DNA of 54,959 bases from 67-14 sp020438345 (GCA_937872475.1 CALMSY010000029.1:1-54959), one strand, 5' to 3'. Shown: positions 38,917-47,979, numbered from the stretch's first letter. Notes: a model not told the origin generated them from the sequence alone. Translations and numbers: made by a program.

Positions 38917-40362
38917 CTATCGGGTGACCGGCAGGACGGCAATTTGTTCGAGGTCGAACTTGCCGTCGGCTTCTTCGGGATCGTCCCCGAGCGGGTAGTT
39001 GCCGGTGAAGCAGGCATCACAGTGGACCTCGGCCGGAGTGCCAACCGCTTCATATACCCCTTCCATCGAGAGGTAGGCGAGTGAATCGGCGCCGATGTGC
39101 TCGGCGATTTCCTGTTCGGTCCGGTTGTGGGCAACCATTTCTTCACGGGCTGACATGTCAACCCCGTAGTTACAGCCGTAGCGGATCGGCGGGGCGGAAA
39201 TCCTCAAGTGAACTTCGGTGGCACCGGCGTCGCGGAGCATTCCCACGATCTGGCGGGTCGTGTTGCCGCGAACGATCGAGTCGTCCACCACAACCACTCG
39301 CTTTCCGGAGATGATCTCGGGCAGAGGGTTGAACTTCATCCGCAGGCCATGTTTGCGGAGCTCCTGGCCGGGCTGGATGAAAGTCCGGGCGACGTAACGG
39401 TTCTTGATCAGGCCATCATCCTGCGGCAGGCCGGAGGCGCGGGCGTAACCGCGGGCGGCCGGGGTGCCAGAGTCAGGTACCGCGATGACCAGGTCAGCTT
39501 CGACGGGTGCCTCGCGCCAGAGAATCTCGCCCATCTGACCGCGGACTTCCTGGAGGCGCTTGCCTTCAAGCTTGGTGTCGGGCCGGGAGAAATAGATGTG
39601 CTCGAAGATGCACATCGCGGTCCGGTCAGATTTGATCACCTGGCGGGATTCAAGTCCGCGCTCGCTCAGCGAAATCATCTCGCCGGGGTTGACTTCGCGG
39701 ACGAGTCTGGCACCGATGATGTCGAAGGCGCAACTCTCCGACGCGATCACGTACGCGCCATCCGGCAACTGGCCGAGCGAAAGCGGGCGTATCCCATAGG
39801 GGTCGCGGAAGGCGACGATCGCATGTTTGGTCATCGCCACCGTCGAATAGGCGCCCTCAAGCTGCGGCATGACGTTGGCCACCGCATCCTCGATGTGCCG
39901 GCCATAATCGCTGGAGATCAGGGCAGCCATGATTTCGGAGTCTGTGGTCCCCCTGAATCCAAGGCCCTTGCGTCGCAGTCGGTTGTAGATTTCGACCGCG
40001 TTTGTCAGGTTGCCGTTGTGTGCGAGCGCGAGTTCACGGCCGTCATCGCGCCAGATCGGCTGGGCGTTTTCCCAGGAGCCGCCACCAGTGGTCGAGTATC
40101 GAACATGACCGATCGCCATGTCGCCGGTCAGAGCCCGGAGCTTGTCCTCATCGAAGACTTGTGAAACCAGCCCGCCATCACGCATCGTGGTGATGTGACC
40201 GCCTTCACAGGTGGCAATTCCGGCCGATTCCTGGCCGCGATGCTGCAGCGCATAGAGACTGAAGTAGGCCAAGCGGGACACGTCGTGTCCGGGGGCATAT
40301 ACGCCGAAGACCCCGCACTCGTCGCGCGGGCCTTCGCGGTCCAGGTCGATCCGCTCAGTCAC
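38917..40362 (-). CDS. purF: Amidophosphoribosyltransferase
   Basis: First committed enzyme of purine synthesis, 481 residues, making phosphoribosylamine from PRPP and glutamine. The N-terminal nucleophile Cys16 in DECGVFGVY implies removal of a 15-residue propeptide. The PRPP motif is VVVVDDSIVRGNT. Three features match the [4Fe-4S] form as in Bacillus: CIFEHIYFSRPDT, IRYGCNYGVD and HCDACFTGNYP, giving four cluster cysteines. The GTG at 40362 is used. A 19-bp palindrome lies 36-54 bp upstream. Confidence 0.97.
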   Translation of the reverse strand: MTERIDLDREGPRDECGVFGVYAPGHDVSRLAYFSLYALQHRGQESAGIATCEGGHITTMRDGGLVSQVFDEDKLRALTGDMAIGHVRYSTTGGGSWENAQPIWRDDGRELALAHNGNLTNAVEIYNRLRRKGLGFRGTTDSEIMAALISSDYGRHIEDAVANVMPQLEGAYSTVAMTKHAIVAFRDPYGIRPLSLGQLPDGAYVIASESCAFDIIGARLVREVNPGEMISLSERGLESRQVIKSDRTAMCIFEHIYFSRPDTKLEGKRLQEVRGQMGEILWREAPVEADLVIAVPDSGTPAARGYARASGLPQDDGLIKNRYVARTFIQPGQELRKHGLRMKFNPLPEIISGKRVVVVDDSIVRGNTTRQIVGMLRDAGATEVHLRISAPPIRYGCNYGVDMSAREEMVAHNRTEQEIAEHIGADSLAYLSMEGVYEAVGTPAEVHCDACFTGNYPLGDDPEEADGKFDLEQIAVLPVTR

Positions 40363-40397
40363 AGGTCAGGCCACCAAGAATGGGAAAGTACAAAAGG

Positions 40398-40416
40398 TGC
40401 AGGCAGTCTGCCTGCA
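40398..40416. promoter_or_regulatory. 19-bp perfect palindrome upstream of purF
   Basis: TGCAGGCAGTCTGCCTGCA lies between the divergent purF and collagen-like genes. On the minus strand it sits just upstream of TACTTT, a candidate purF -10 box (40386-40391 region), so it could block or assist purF transcription. It is not found before purC or purN. Confidence 0.45.
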
Positions 40417-40509
40417 TTGGGAGAGTAGCAGCGCTCCAGAGTTTACTTGCCGATTCCCCGCAAAACAGCCGCAAATCGCGGGCTTTGCACGTTGGCAAAC
40501 GGTTGACTA

Positions 40510-40515
40510 TAGAGT
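40510..40515 (+). promoter_or_regulatory. Leaderless -10 box of the collagen-like gene
   Basis: TAGAGT (within TATAGAGT) ends six bases before the ATG at 40522. Confidence 0.5.
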
Positions 40516-40521
40516 GGAACC

Positions 40522-41487
40522 ATGACTGCGGCAGGGGTACCAAAAAGTCTTGCGATTCTCCTGTTCGGGACAATCCTCGCCTCGATGGTTCTTATCGCGC
40601 CGACAGCTTCCTTTGCGGCGACCAAGAAACAGAAGCAGTGCCAGCGTGCGATCACCACGGTCTTCACTTTCAAGAAGGGCGTTCCGAAGAAGAAGCGCAA
40701 GAAGGCGGTGAAGCTGATCTGCCAGACGATGACGATCGGCGCGCCAGGCCCAAAGGGTTCACCGGGCGCGCGGGGTCCCGCCGGGCCGGTCGGTGCAACG
40801 GGAGCGACCGGTGAAGGCGGCATGGCGGGAGCGACCGGTGCGACCGGGACGCCTGGCCTTCCAGGCCTCGACGGGCTGGCTGGTCCGACCGGTCCAACCG
40901 GACTCAACGGCCAGCCTGGACCGACCGGACTGACCGGTCCAACCGGACTGCCGGGACTCGACGGACTGACCGGACCAACTGGACCCACTGGTTTGATCGG
41001 GCCGACCGGGGTGACCGGATCCACAGGCCCGACCGGCGCACTGCCAACTGTCATCGCGATGATTCCCTGGGATTCACCCCAGTCGATGGGCGGCACCATC
41101 AACACGATCACGGGCTGGACCGAAGAGTACGACCCGTCGGGCAACTTCGATCCGGTTTCTGGCACCTTCACGGCGCCGTCTTCGGGTGACTACCTGATTG
41201 AGCCTGACATCACAACCGGCCCTTCGTCGGCAGTAACCGCGAGCGGAGGTCAGCCCCCGACCCTGCTCACCAACGTGAACGGGATCGGAGAAGACGTTCA
41301 GGCTTTCCCCCTCTTCAACACGGATCTGGCTTTGCTCAGCCTTGTAGCGCCGCTTCAGACCGCCCAGGTATCGGGGCAGACCTTCCAGTCCCTGAATGCG
41401 GGCGACCAGGTCCAGCTCCAGATCATCAAGCAGAACGGTGTTGGCTACGACACCTACGGTGATCTGAAAATCACCCGCCTTCCCTGA
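40522..41487 (+). CDS. Secreted collagen-like protein with C-terminal jelly-roll-type head
   Basis: Exported protein of 321 residues. A signal peptide ends near TASFAA. Residues about 34-72 are a very basic segment with two Cys (KKQKQC ... KLICQT). Residues 73-174 are 34 uninterrupted Gly-x-y triplets, rich in GPT, GLT and GAT and so Thr-based rather than hydroxyproline-based, like Bacillus BclA. Residues 175-321 are a beta-rich domain (FDPVSGTFTAPSSGDYLIEP, LNAGDQVQLQI) resembling C1q/TNF-like trimeric heads. It should form a trimeric rod at the cell surface. It is a single gene, divergent from purF, without a ribosome-binding site. Confidence 0.85.
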   Translation: MTAAGVPKSLAILLFGTILASMVLIAPTASFAATKKQKQCQRAITTVFTFKKGVPKKKRKKAVKLICQTMTIGAPGPKGSPGARGPAGPVGATGATGEGGMAGATGATGTPGLPGLDGLAGPTGPTGLNGQPGPTGLTGPTGLPGLDGLTGPTGPTGLIGPTGVTGSTGPTGALPTVIAMIPWDSPQSMGGTINTITGWTEEYDPSGNFDPVSGTFTAPSSGDYLIEPDITTGPSSAVTASGGQPPTLLTNVNGIGEDVQAFPLFNTDLALLSLVAPLQTAQVSGQTFQSLNAGDQVQLQIIKQNGVGYDTYGDLKITRLP

Positions 41488-41560
41488 GGTTCACTCCGGC
41501 GCGCATCGGCAGTCCAGTCCGATGGCGACCGGCACGGGGTTCAGTTCACAGGACGCCCAA

Positions 41561-43495
41561 TCATTTGAAGCGTTTGCGGGCCTTCCTGATGCAGGTAGTG
41601 CGGCTCTTCTTGTTGTCGATCTTGTTGCATTTGATGATTGCCGCCTTCATGCGGGCCTTCCTGATGCAATTCGCCCTCTTGCGTTTCGCCTTCTTGCTCT
41701 TGCCCTTGATCTTCCTGCACTTTGCGATGGCCTTCTTCAGGTCAAAGGGAGTCGGCTTCGGTTCAGCGATCGGTGGTGTTACGGGCGGCGTCGCCGTAGC
41801 GGTGCCCTTGACGCTCAGGGTGAATGGCGACTCGAAGTCTTCGAGCACCGGTAATACCGCGATGTAATACCTGGTGCCCGTGACCGGTGCGATCGCCAGC
41901 CGGCCACCATTCAGGCCGTCACGGCAAGCCCGGTCATCGTTGTCGATCTGAAGCAGGTCCTTGATTCCGGTCTCATCGACTTCGGGGTCATCGGCGTAGA
42001 CCGCGATTCGGTTCGGTTCTCCGGATGAGCAGGCGGAGAAGATGGTCGCATTGTCATTGGGTGCTGTCCAGCGGAACCAGACTGATCCGCCATCGGAACC
42101 GAAAATGCCGCCGCTGTGGTCGGGCTCGAAATACTCGGTGGTCGAGTCGATCGTTGTGCCGTCGGTCGTGACCGCAATGTCAGAACCCAGATCTGTTGCC
42201 TGGTCAAAGGCGTCGTTCGCGGGTATCACGACCCGGTGGATATCGAGGGTGAAGGGCCCGTGCCAGCCGCCAAACGGACCCCCGGCAACGGCAATCCGGT
42301 AAGTGGTTCCGGCGACCGCATCAAAGTAGTTGCTGCAGGGGCCATAAGAGAATCGCTCGCTGACCTCGGTCAGGGCGGACAGTGTGACGCCTGTGTAGAC
42401 GCTCGTGAAGAGCTGAAGATCCTTCGCGCAGGCCCGTACCCGGACCGGGCCTGACTGGTCGGCGGTCCACGAATACCAGACAGACCTACTGGTGTTCGGA
42501 TAGCCGCCATGATTCGGTTCTCCCAGCTCCTCGGTGGCGAAGTCGTTGTCGCCGCCGGTCAGGATCGGCAGTGCCGGTCCGAGGACCTGCGGTGCCGCGA
42601 AGTTGTCGTTCGCCGGGGGTGGGGCGTCCTTCAGTTTGAGGATGAAATCGAATTCGCCACTGATGTTCCCGCTCACCGCTATCCGGTAGGTGGTGCCCGC
42701 AATGACGGGAAGGTCCTGAACGCAGTCAACCGAAGTCATGCTGGAAATCATCACCAGGGTTGCCAGCGTTGCCCCGGTGTACACGATCACCTGGCGATTG
42801 AGAGCGCCGTCATAGTAGGTCGTTTCACATTGCTCGACCCGGATCCGTCCGGTCGCCGGCGCGGTCCAGGAAAACCAGACCGAGCGGGAACTGGTCGGAC
42901 CACCGAGCGCAGCAGGCTCGCCCGCTTCCCAACCGGAGTCAATGGTGGTGCTCGCCTGGCTGACCGGCAAGGCGGATCCAAGGTTGGTCGGTGTTGTGAA
43001 GTTGTCATTGGATGGGGGCGCAAGAGGCCGAAGCAGAAAGTTGAAGTTTCCTTCGTTGTTGCGGAAGTCGATCTGGAAGCTGTAGGTCGTACCGGTGACC
43101 GGGATCAGTCTCAAAGCACAGCGACTGCTTGTCTCGGTGACCAATACCAGGGTGGCCAGAGTGACACCGGTCCGGACAGCGATCCCAACGCTGGGTTGGG
43201 AGACATCTCCGAATTCGACCGCACAGAGATCGATAACCACCGGGTTCGCGTTCGGGGCAGTCCAGCTGAACCAGATCGACTTCAACGGTGCATTGCTCCC
43301 GATCATCGGTTCTCCAGCTTCGCCGGTCGCACCGATGTTGTTCGCGGCAACCGTCAGCGGAACAGGTCCGCTGATCGTCTGTCTCCCGGCGAAGTTGTCA
43401 TTCGCGGGCGCGGCAGACGCCGTACCTGAAATACCAGCAAGAAATGCGAGCATCACAACTGGAACTAGCAAACAGAGACGAAACCGCTGGTTCAT
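41561..43495 (-). CDS. Secreted protein with four tandem beta-sandwich repeats and basic Cys tail
   Basis: Exported protein of 644 residues; the ATG at 43495 has GGAGG/AGGAAA upstream and a signal peptide ending near GTASAA. Four repeats of about 125-145 residues each start with NDNF or NDAF (for example PANDNFAGRQT, PSNDNFTTPTN, PANDNFAAPQ, PANDAFDQAT), continue with GEP and SVWFSWTA, and end with GTTYRIAV; this resembles pre-peptidase-type beta sandwiches. After a Pro-rich linker the last 55 residues are Lys/Arg-rich with two Cys-x(n)-CIRKAR modules. No catalytic site is seen; an adhesive or coat role is likely. Confidence 0.78.
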   Translation of the reverse strand: MNQRFRLCLLVPVVMLAFLAGISGTASAAPANDNFAGRQTISGPVPLTVAANNIGATGEAGEPMIGSNAPLKSIWFSWTAPNANPVVIDLCAVEFGDVSQPSVGIAVRTGVTLATLVLVTETSSRCALRLIPVTGTTYSFQIDFRNNEGNFNFLLRPLAPPSNDNFTTPTNLGSALPVSQASTTIDSGWEAGEPAALGGPTSSRSVWFSWTAPATGRIRVEQCETTYYDGALNRQVIVYTGATLATLVMISSMTSVDCVQDLPVIAGTTYRIAVSGNISGEFDFILKLKDAPPPANDNFAAPQVLGPALPILTGGDNDFATEELGEPNHGGYPNTSRSVWYSWTADQSGPVRVRACAKDLQLFTSVYTGVTLSALTEVSERFSYGPCSNYFDAVAGTTYRIAVAGGPFGGWHGPFTLDIHRVVIPANDAFDQATDLGSDIAVTTDGTTIDSTTEYFEPDHSGGIFGSDGGSVWFRWTAPNDNATIFSACSSGEPNRIAVYADDPEVDETGIKDLLQIDNDDRACRDGLNGGRLAIAPVTGTRYYIAVLPVLEDFESPFTLSVKGTATATPPVTPPIAEPKPTPFDLKKAIAKCRKIKGKSKKAKRKRANCIRKARMKAAIIKCNKIDNKKSRTTCIRKARKRFK

Positions 43496-43599
43496 TTTCC
43501 TGCCCTCCGGTCGGGCCGGGTCCACCCCCGGGCAACTAAGGCCTAACACATTTGGGGTTGTTCGACCAGCAATCGGGATGAGAATTGGTCCTGCCGCTC

Positions 43600-45474
43600 T
43601 CAGTCCGGCGCGGTCGCGGGCTCCTGTGTGCGCAGCTCCTCGGCCAGACTTATCGCGTCATAGGCGCCGGTGTGCCGGATGCCGTTGACGAAGAAGGTGG
43701 GGGTTCCGTGGGCCCCGCTGGCGTCTCCCGAAGCCGCATGCTGCTGGACCCGCTTGGAGAATCTGCCGCCTTGTACATCCTCGACGAACCGGTCGACGTC
43801 AAGGTCGAGCTTTCCGGCGTATCCGATGAGATCCTCGATGTCGAGGTCCCCCTGATGATCGTAAAGCTCCACATGCATTTCCCAGAAGCGGCCCTGGGCG
43901 TTCGCCGCCTCGGCCGCCTCGGCTGCGAGCTCGGCATGTGGATGGACATCGACCAGGGCGAGGTGGCGGTACACGTAGACCATTTCGTCACCCATCCGTT
44001 CGCGCAGTTCCCGGATCATTCCGGTCGCCCTGCCGCAGTATGGGCATTCGTAGTCCCCGTACTCGACCAGCACAAACGGTGCGTCGGGATTGCCGAGGTA
44101 ATGGTCCCGCTCCGGATCGAAGGGTGTGTCGAGGAAGCGCGGCAGTCCGGCACTCACTTCGCCCCTGAAAACCGCCGCCAGTTTGAATATCGCCCAGGCC
44201 ACAAGGACGGCAAGGATCGAAGCGATGAAGATACCGACCACGGCATGGTCCTGGGTCTGGATGTCGTCGTAAGCGAGTCGCGCGATCAGCAGCGAAATCG
44301 TGAAGCCGATCCCGGAGAGTGCTGCCCCGCCGACCGTCTGGCCTTTGCCGATCCCGCGGGGCATCTCACCGACCCCGGTCTTGATCGCGGTGACCACACC
44401 AGCGGTTATGCCCAGGGTCTTGCCGAGGACGAGTCCGGCGACGATGCCCCAGGTGAGAGTCGAGGCAAGCGCATCCGCAAGCACCCCGCCGCGCAGGTCC
44501 ACTCCGGCGTTGGCCAGGGCGAAGAGCGGCACAATCAGGAAGCTGGTGAAGGGATGGAGCACATTCTGAAAGCGTTCATTCGGGGAGATCGCCTGCTGGA
44601 CGCTCTGGTTCGCTGAACGGGCGACCTCAGGTAAGGGCGACTGGCGAAAAGCACGAGCTTTGCGGGCGGCCTTTTCGATCTTCTTTGGCTGGGGCGGGTA
44701 GGCGGCGACCAGCAATCCCGCAATCATCCCGGCCAGGGTCGCGTGAAAGCCGGATTCCATCGCGGCGATCACCGCAACGAAACCAGCGGCGAAGTAAGCG
44801 GCAGACCGCCAGACTCCGATGCGTGGGAAGAGAGCAATCAAGGCCAGTGCGGCGACACAGATCGCAATAGCTACCGGATCGAGCGATTCCGAGTAGAAGA
44901 TGCCGATCACTGAAATCGCGACGATGTCGTCAACGATCGCCAGAGTCAGCAGAAAGACCCGGAGCTGGGTCGGGAACTTCGGCCCGACGATCGCCAGAGC
45001 ACCGAGCAGGAAAGCGGTGTCGGTAGCAATCACGATGCCCCAGCCGTGTTCGTTTCCGGAACCGGCGTTGATAGCCAGGAATATCGCGGCCGGGAGTAGC
45101 ATGCCGCCGATTCCCCCGAGTACCGCGACGGTGACCCGTTTGCGGTCGGTCAGTTCGCCCATCGCGAGCTCACGCCGGACCTCCATCCCGATCACGAAAA
45201 AGAACAACGCCATCAGGGCCTCGTCGATCCAGTATCGGAGAGAGTGATCGATTGACCAGTCACCGACGTTGATCGAGAGCGCGGTGCCCCAGAAGGAGTC
45301 GTATGAGTCCGCGACCGGCGAGTTGGACCAGATCAGAGCCGCAACGGCGGCAAGGAGGAGCAGCCCGGCGCTGCCAGATTCGGTCGCCAGGAACTGGCGC
45401 ATCGGTTTCGCGACCTGCGCCGCAAGATCACGCCTGCTCTCGGTTGTTTCGGGGTCTTGAAGTACCTGCACCAA
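43600..45474 (-). CDS. nhaA: NhaA Na+/H+ antiporter fused to a DsbA-like thioredoxin domain
   Basis: A 624-residue fusion. The first part (about 20-420) is a NhaA antiporter with FFFVIGMEVRRELAMGEL, the ion-binding Asp pair in LAIVDDIVAISVIG and PLFALANAGVDL. After a linker (about 430-455) a DsbA/thioredoxin-like domain begins at LGNPDAPFVLVEYGDYECPYCG (CPYC redox site about 475-480) and has the cis-Pro in HGTPTFFVNG. The start is TTG 45474 or GTG 45471, with GGGGAC upstream. NhaA expels Na+ for H+; the thioredoxin part may sense or act on disulfides on the outer face. Such fusions are annotated in other actinobacteria. Confidence 0.92.
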   Translation of the reverse strand: MVQVLQDPETTESRRDLAAQVAKPMRQFLATESGSAGLLLLAAVAALIWSNSPVADSYDSFWGTALSINVGDWSIDHSLRYWIDEALMALFFFVIGMEVRRELAMGELTDRKRVTVAVLGGIGGMLLPAAIFLAINAGSGNEHGWGIVIATDTAFLLGALAIVGPKFPTQLRVFLLTLAIVDDIVAISVIGIFYSESLDPVAIAICVAALALIALFPRIGVWRSAAYFAAGFVAVIAAMESGFHATLAGMIAGLLVAAYPPQPKKIEKAARKARAFRQSPLPEVARSANQSVQQAISPNERFQNVLHPFTSFLIVPLFALANAGVDLRGGVLADALASTLTWGIVAGLVLGKTLGITAGVVTAIKTGVGEMPRGIGKGQTVGGAALSGIGFTISLLIARLAYDDIQTQDHAVVGIFIASILAVLVAWAIFKLAAVFRGEVSAGLPRFLDTPFDPERDHYLGNPDAPFVLVEYGDYECPYCGRATGMIRELRERMGDEMVYVYRHLALVDVHPHAELAAEAAEAANAQGRFWEMHVELYDHQGDLDIEDLIGYAGKLDLDVDRFVEDVQGGRFSKRVQQHAASGDASGAHGTPTFFVNGIRHTGAYDAISLAEELRTQEPATAPD

Positions 45475-45504
45475 GTCCCCAAAAAACCTAGCGGGTCTCC
45501 GTTC

Positions 45505-45547
45505 CTGGCCGGGATTTCCACGGCTATTTCATGAAAAGTCCGGCCAG
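45505..45547. repeat. 43-bp hairpin repeat, copy 1
   Basis: Begins CTGGCCGGGATTTCC and ends CCGGCCAG; the 8-bp ends are perfect inverted repeats and an inner stem forms around a GCTATTT loop. It is identical to copy 2. It lies 31 bp upstream of nhaA. Confidence 0.85.
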
Positions 45548-45617
45548 GCCAGTCGACTTCGGCCAGGCCAGTCGACTTCGGCCAGGCCAGTCGACTTCGG
45601 CCAGGCCAGTCGACTTC
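45542..45617. repeat. Four perfect 19-bp tandem repeats
   Basis: GGCCAGGCCAGTCGACTTC occurs four times in a row without a change (period 19), starting inside the end of hairpin copy 1. Each unit holds the palindrome AGTCGACT and a GGCCAGGCCAG doublet. A degenerate fifth unit follows. Confidence 0.95.
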
Positions 45618-45645
45618 GCCCAGGACAGGTCTGACTCGACCCACC

Positions 45646-45688
45646 CTGGCCGGGATTTCCACGGCTATTTCATGAAAAGTCCGGCCAG
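45646..45688. repeat. 43-bp hairpin repeat, copy 2
   Basis: Identical over 43 bases to the copy at 45505, in the same orientation. Confidence 0.9.
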
Positions 45689-45707
45689 GACCGGGCGGCT
45701 TTCCGAA

Positions 45708-45750
45708 GTGGCCGGGATTTCCACGGCTATTTCGTGAATTTTCCGGCCAG
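45708..45750. repeat. 43-bp hairpin repeat, copy 3
   Basis: Same unit and orientation with a few changes: CGTGAATTTT replaces CATGAAAAGT in the 3' half and the first base differs. Read on the minus strand, a G-U pair in copies 1-2 becomes a Watson-Crick pair, so the inner stem is kept. It starts 15 bp after the purL stop. Confidence 0.8.
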
Positions 45751-45765
45751 GATCTGCGGGGTTCG

Positions 45766-47979
45766 CTAGTGGGTGAGGCCGGCCTGGTCTGACTCGATCC
45801 GGTCCTCGAGCGAGTCGAAGGCTGCTTCGGCTTCTTCGACCAGGATCTCGACCCGGTTGCCGTTGGCGGTGATGATGATTTCGTTGCCGGTGACCTCGCC
45901 AATCAGCTCGATATCGACTCCCTGACCGCCCAGCTTCTCCAGCTCGGCCATGTCTCCGGCGAGTATGAAACCGCCGGGTCCTTCTCCAAAGAGAGCATCC
46001 TCGGGATTGTCGGAACGGCGGGCGATGATCGGCGCCAGGTCTGCTTCACAGCCAACTCCGGAACTGATCGCCAGTTCGGCGAGGGCCGTGGTGATTCCAC
46101 CATCGGAAACATCGGTTGCAGTACGGACTACGCCGCCGCGGACCGCATCACGAACCAGTTCGATCGCCGCTCTCACCGGGGCGATCTCGACTTCGGGCAG
46201 ACCCTTGCCGAGTTGCCCACGCTGCTTCTCCAGCTCGGAGCCGGCCAATGAAGGATCGAAAGGTCCGACAAGGGCAATCGAGTCGCCCTCGCGCCAGTTC
46301 CCGCCAGCGACATTGCCCGGATCTGGCAGCTCGCCGACCATGCCGACCACCGGAGTCGGGTAGATCGGGCCCTGCGGAGTTTCGTTGTAGAGAGAGACGT
46401 TCCCCCCGACCACCGGAGCTTCCAGCGCGCGACAGGCTTCGGCTAGGCCATCGATCGCGCGGCCGAGCTGCCACGCAACACCCGGCTTCTCCGGGTTGCC
46501 GAAGTTGAGGCAGTTGGTCACGCCGAGCGGCTCCGCCCCGACCACGGCCAGGTTGGAAGCGCATTCGAGGGTGGCCTCGACCGTACCCTGGTATGGGTCA
46601 CAGGCGACCCGGCGTCCGTTGCCGTCGATCGCCACGGCAATCGCCCGGCCGGACTCGGGAATGCTGAGGACCGCCGCGTCAGCGGCACCGGCCCGATGCA
46701 CCGTCCGCGACCCGACAACCGAGTCGTACTGCTCGAAGGCCCACCGCTTTGAAGCGATCGAAGGCGCCGCGAGCAGGGAGAGTGCGATGTCGCTCGGGGA
46801 GGCATCAGGCTCGATCGATTCCCGGTTCGGATAGGTCCAATCAGCCGGTTCTTCGGGGTCGAGGTCGTAGAGCGGGCAGCCGTCAACCAGATCCTCGACT
46901 TCAATCTCGCCAGCCGTGTCGCCGTTCCTCAGGATCCGGAACGTTCCCGTGTCGGTGATCTCGCCAATCACCGCGGACCGCGTCTGCCATTTCGCACAAA
47001 GAGCCAGCACCGCGTCTACCTTGCCGGGCTCGACCACGGCCAGCATCCGCTCCTGGGATTCGGAAACCATGATTTCGAACGGTTCCATGTCCGCTTCGCG
47101 GAGAGGGACCAGCCCGACGTCGATGTCGATTCCGGTTCCACCGGCCGAGGCCATCTCGCCGGCAGAAGAAGTGAGTCCGGCGGCACCGAGGTCCTGCAGC
47201 GAGACCAGCAGATCCCCGGCCAGTAGCTCCTGGCAGCACTCGAGCAGCTTCGACTCCTCGAAGGGGTCGCCGATCTGGACGGTCGGTCGCTTGGCGTCAT
47301 CGCCCTCGTCGAGCTCGGCCGAGGCCAGAACGGAGGCGCCGCCAATGCCGTCGCGGCCGGTCAGCGACCCGAACAGCACGACCTTGTTGCCCGTTCCGGC
47401 GGCGGCCGCCCGCACCATCTCGTCGGTGCGGGCGATGCCCACGCACATCGCGTTGACCAAAGGGTTCTGTTCATACGGCGGTTCGAAGTAGATCTCTCCA
47501 CCGACCGTCGGAATGCCCATGCAGTTCCCATAGTGACCGATTCCACGCACCACGCCGTCGACCAGGTAGTGGGTGCGCTCGGTGTCGGGCTCGCCGAAAC
47601 GGAGCGAGTCGAGGATCGCGATCGGCCGGGCACCGAGGGCAATCACGTCGCGGAGGATGCCGCCGACCCCGGTTGCCGCACCCTGGAAGGGCTCTACCGC
47701 GGAAGGGTGATTGTGGGACTCGACCTTGAATGCGATCGAGTAACCGTTGCCGATGTCCACCGCGCCGGCGTTTTCGCCCGGCCCCATGACCACCCGCGGG
47801 CCTTCGGTCGGCAGGTTCTTCAGCAGCTTGCGGGAGTGCTTGTAAGCACAGTGCTCGGACCAGAGCAGCGAGAACATGGCCAGCTCGACCCCGTTCGGCT
47901 CGCGACCCATCTTTCCGCAGATAAGTTCGAATTCCTGGTCGGTCAGGCCGAGGGCACGGTGGGCGCTCTGCTCGCTCAT
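45766..47979 (-). CDS. purL: Phosphoribosylformylglycinamidine synthase, PurL subunit
   Basis: Small-type FGAM synthase subunit of 737 residues that works with PurQ and PurS. Blocks include WSEHCAYKHSRKLLK at the active site, KVESHNHPSAVEPFQGAATGVGG, ISLxx-type glutamine-channel contacts, GDLLVSLQDLGAAGLTSSAGEMAS, and in the second half GNVSLYNE and DVSDGGITTALAE. The ATG overlaps the purQ stop by four bases. It is last in purC-purS-purQ-purL; hairpin repeats follow its stop. Confidence 0.97.
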   Translation of the reverse strand: MSEQSAHRALGLTDQEFELICGKMGREPNGVELAMFSLLWSEHCAYKHSRKLLKNLPTEGPRVVMGPGENAGAVDIGNGYSIAFKVESHNHPSAVEPFQGAATGVGGILRDVIALGARPIAILDSLRFGEPDTERTHYLVDGVVRGIGHYGNCMGIPTVGGEIYFEPPYEQNPLVNAMCVGIARTDEMVRAAAAGTGNKVVLFGSLTGRDGIGGASVLASAELDEGDDAKRPTVQIGDPFEESKLLECCQELLAGDLLVSLQDLGAAGLTSSAGEMASAGGTGIDIDVGLVPLREADMEPFEIMVSESQERMLAVVEPGKVDAVLALCAKWQTRSAVIGEITDTGTFRILRNGDTAGEIEVEDLVDGCPLYDLDPEEPADWTYPNRESIEPDASPSDIALSLLAAPSIASKRWAFEQYDSVVGSRTVHRAGAADAAVLSIPESGRAIAVAIDGNGRRVACDPYQGTVEATLECASNLAVVGAEPLGVTNCLNFGNPEKPGVAWQLGRAIDGLAEACRALEAPVVGGNVSLYNETPQGPIYPTPVVGMVGELPDPGNVAGGNWREGDSIALVGPFDPSLAGSELEKQRGQLGKGLPEVEIAPVRAAIELVRDAVRGGVVRTATDVSDGGITTALAELAISSGVGCEADLAPIIARRSDNPEDALFGEGPGGFILAGDMAELEKLGGQGVDIELIGEVTGNEIIITANGNRVEILVEEAEAAFDSLEDRIESDQAGLTH

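Noticed and set aside
40443..41171. Pro/Val-rich minus-strand frame opposite the collagen-like gene
   Set aside because: It mirrors the Gly-x-y repeat; the plus frame has a signal peptide, promoter box and head domain.
45531..45737. Small plus-strand ORF across the purL-nhaA repeats
   Set aside because: It consists only of the repeat units read through, with no start signal or conserved feature.
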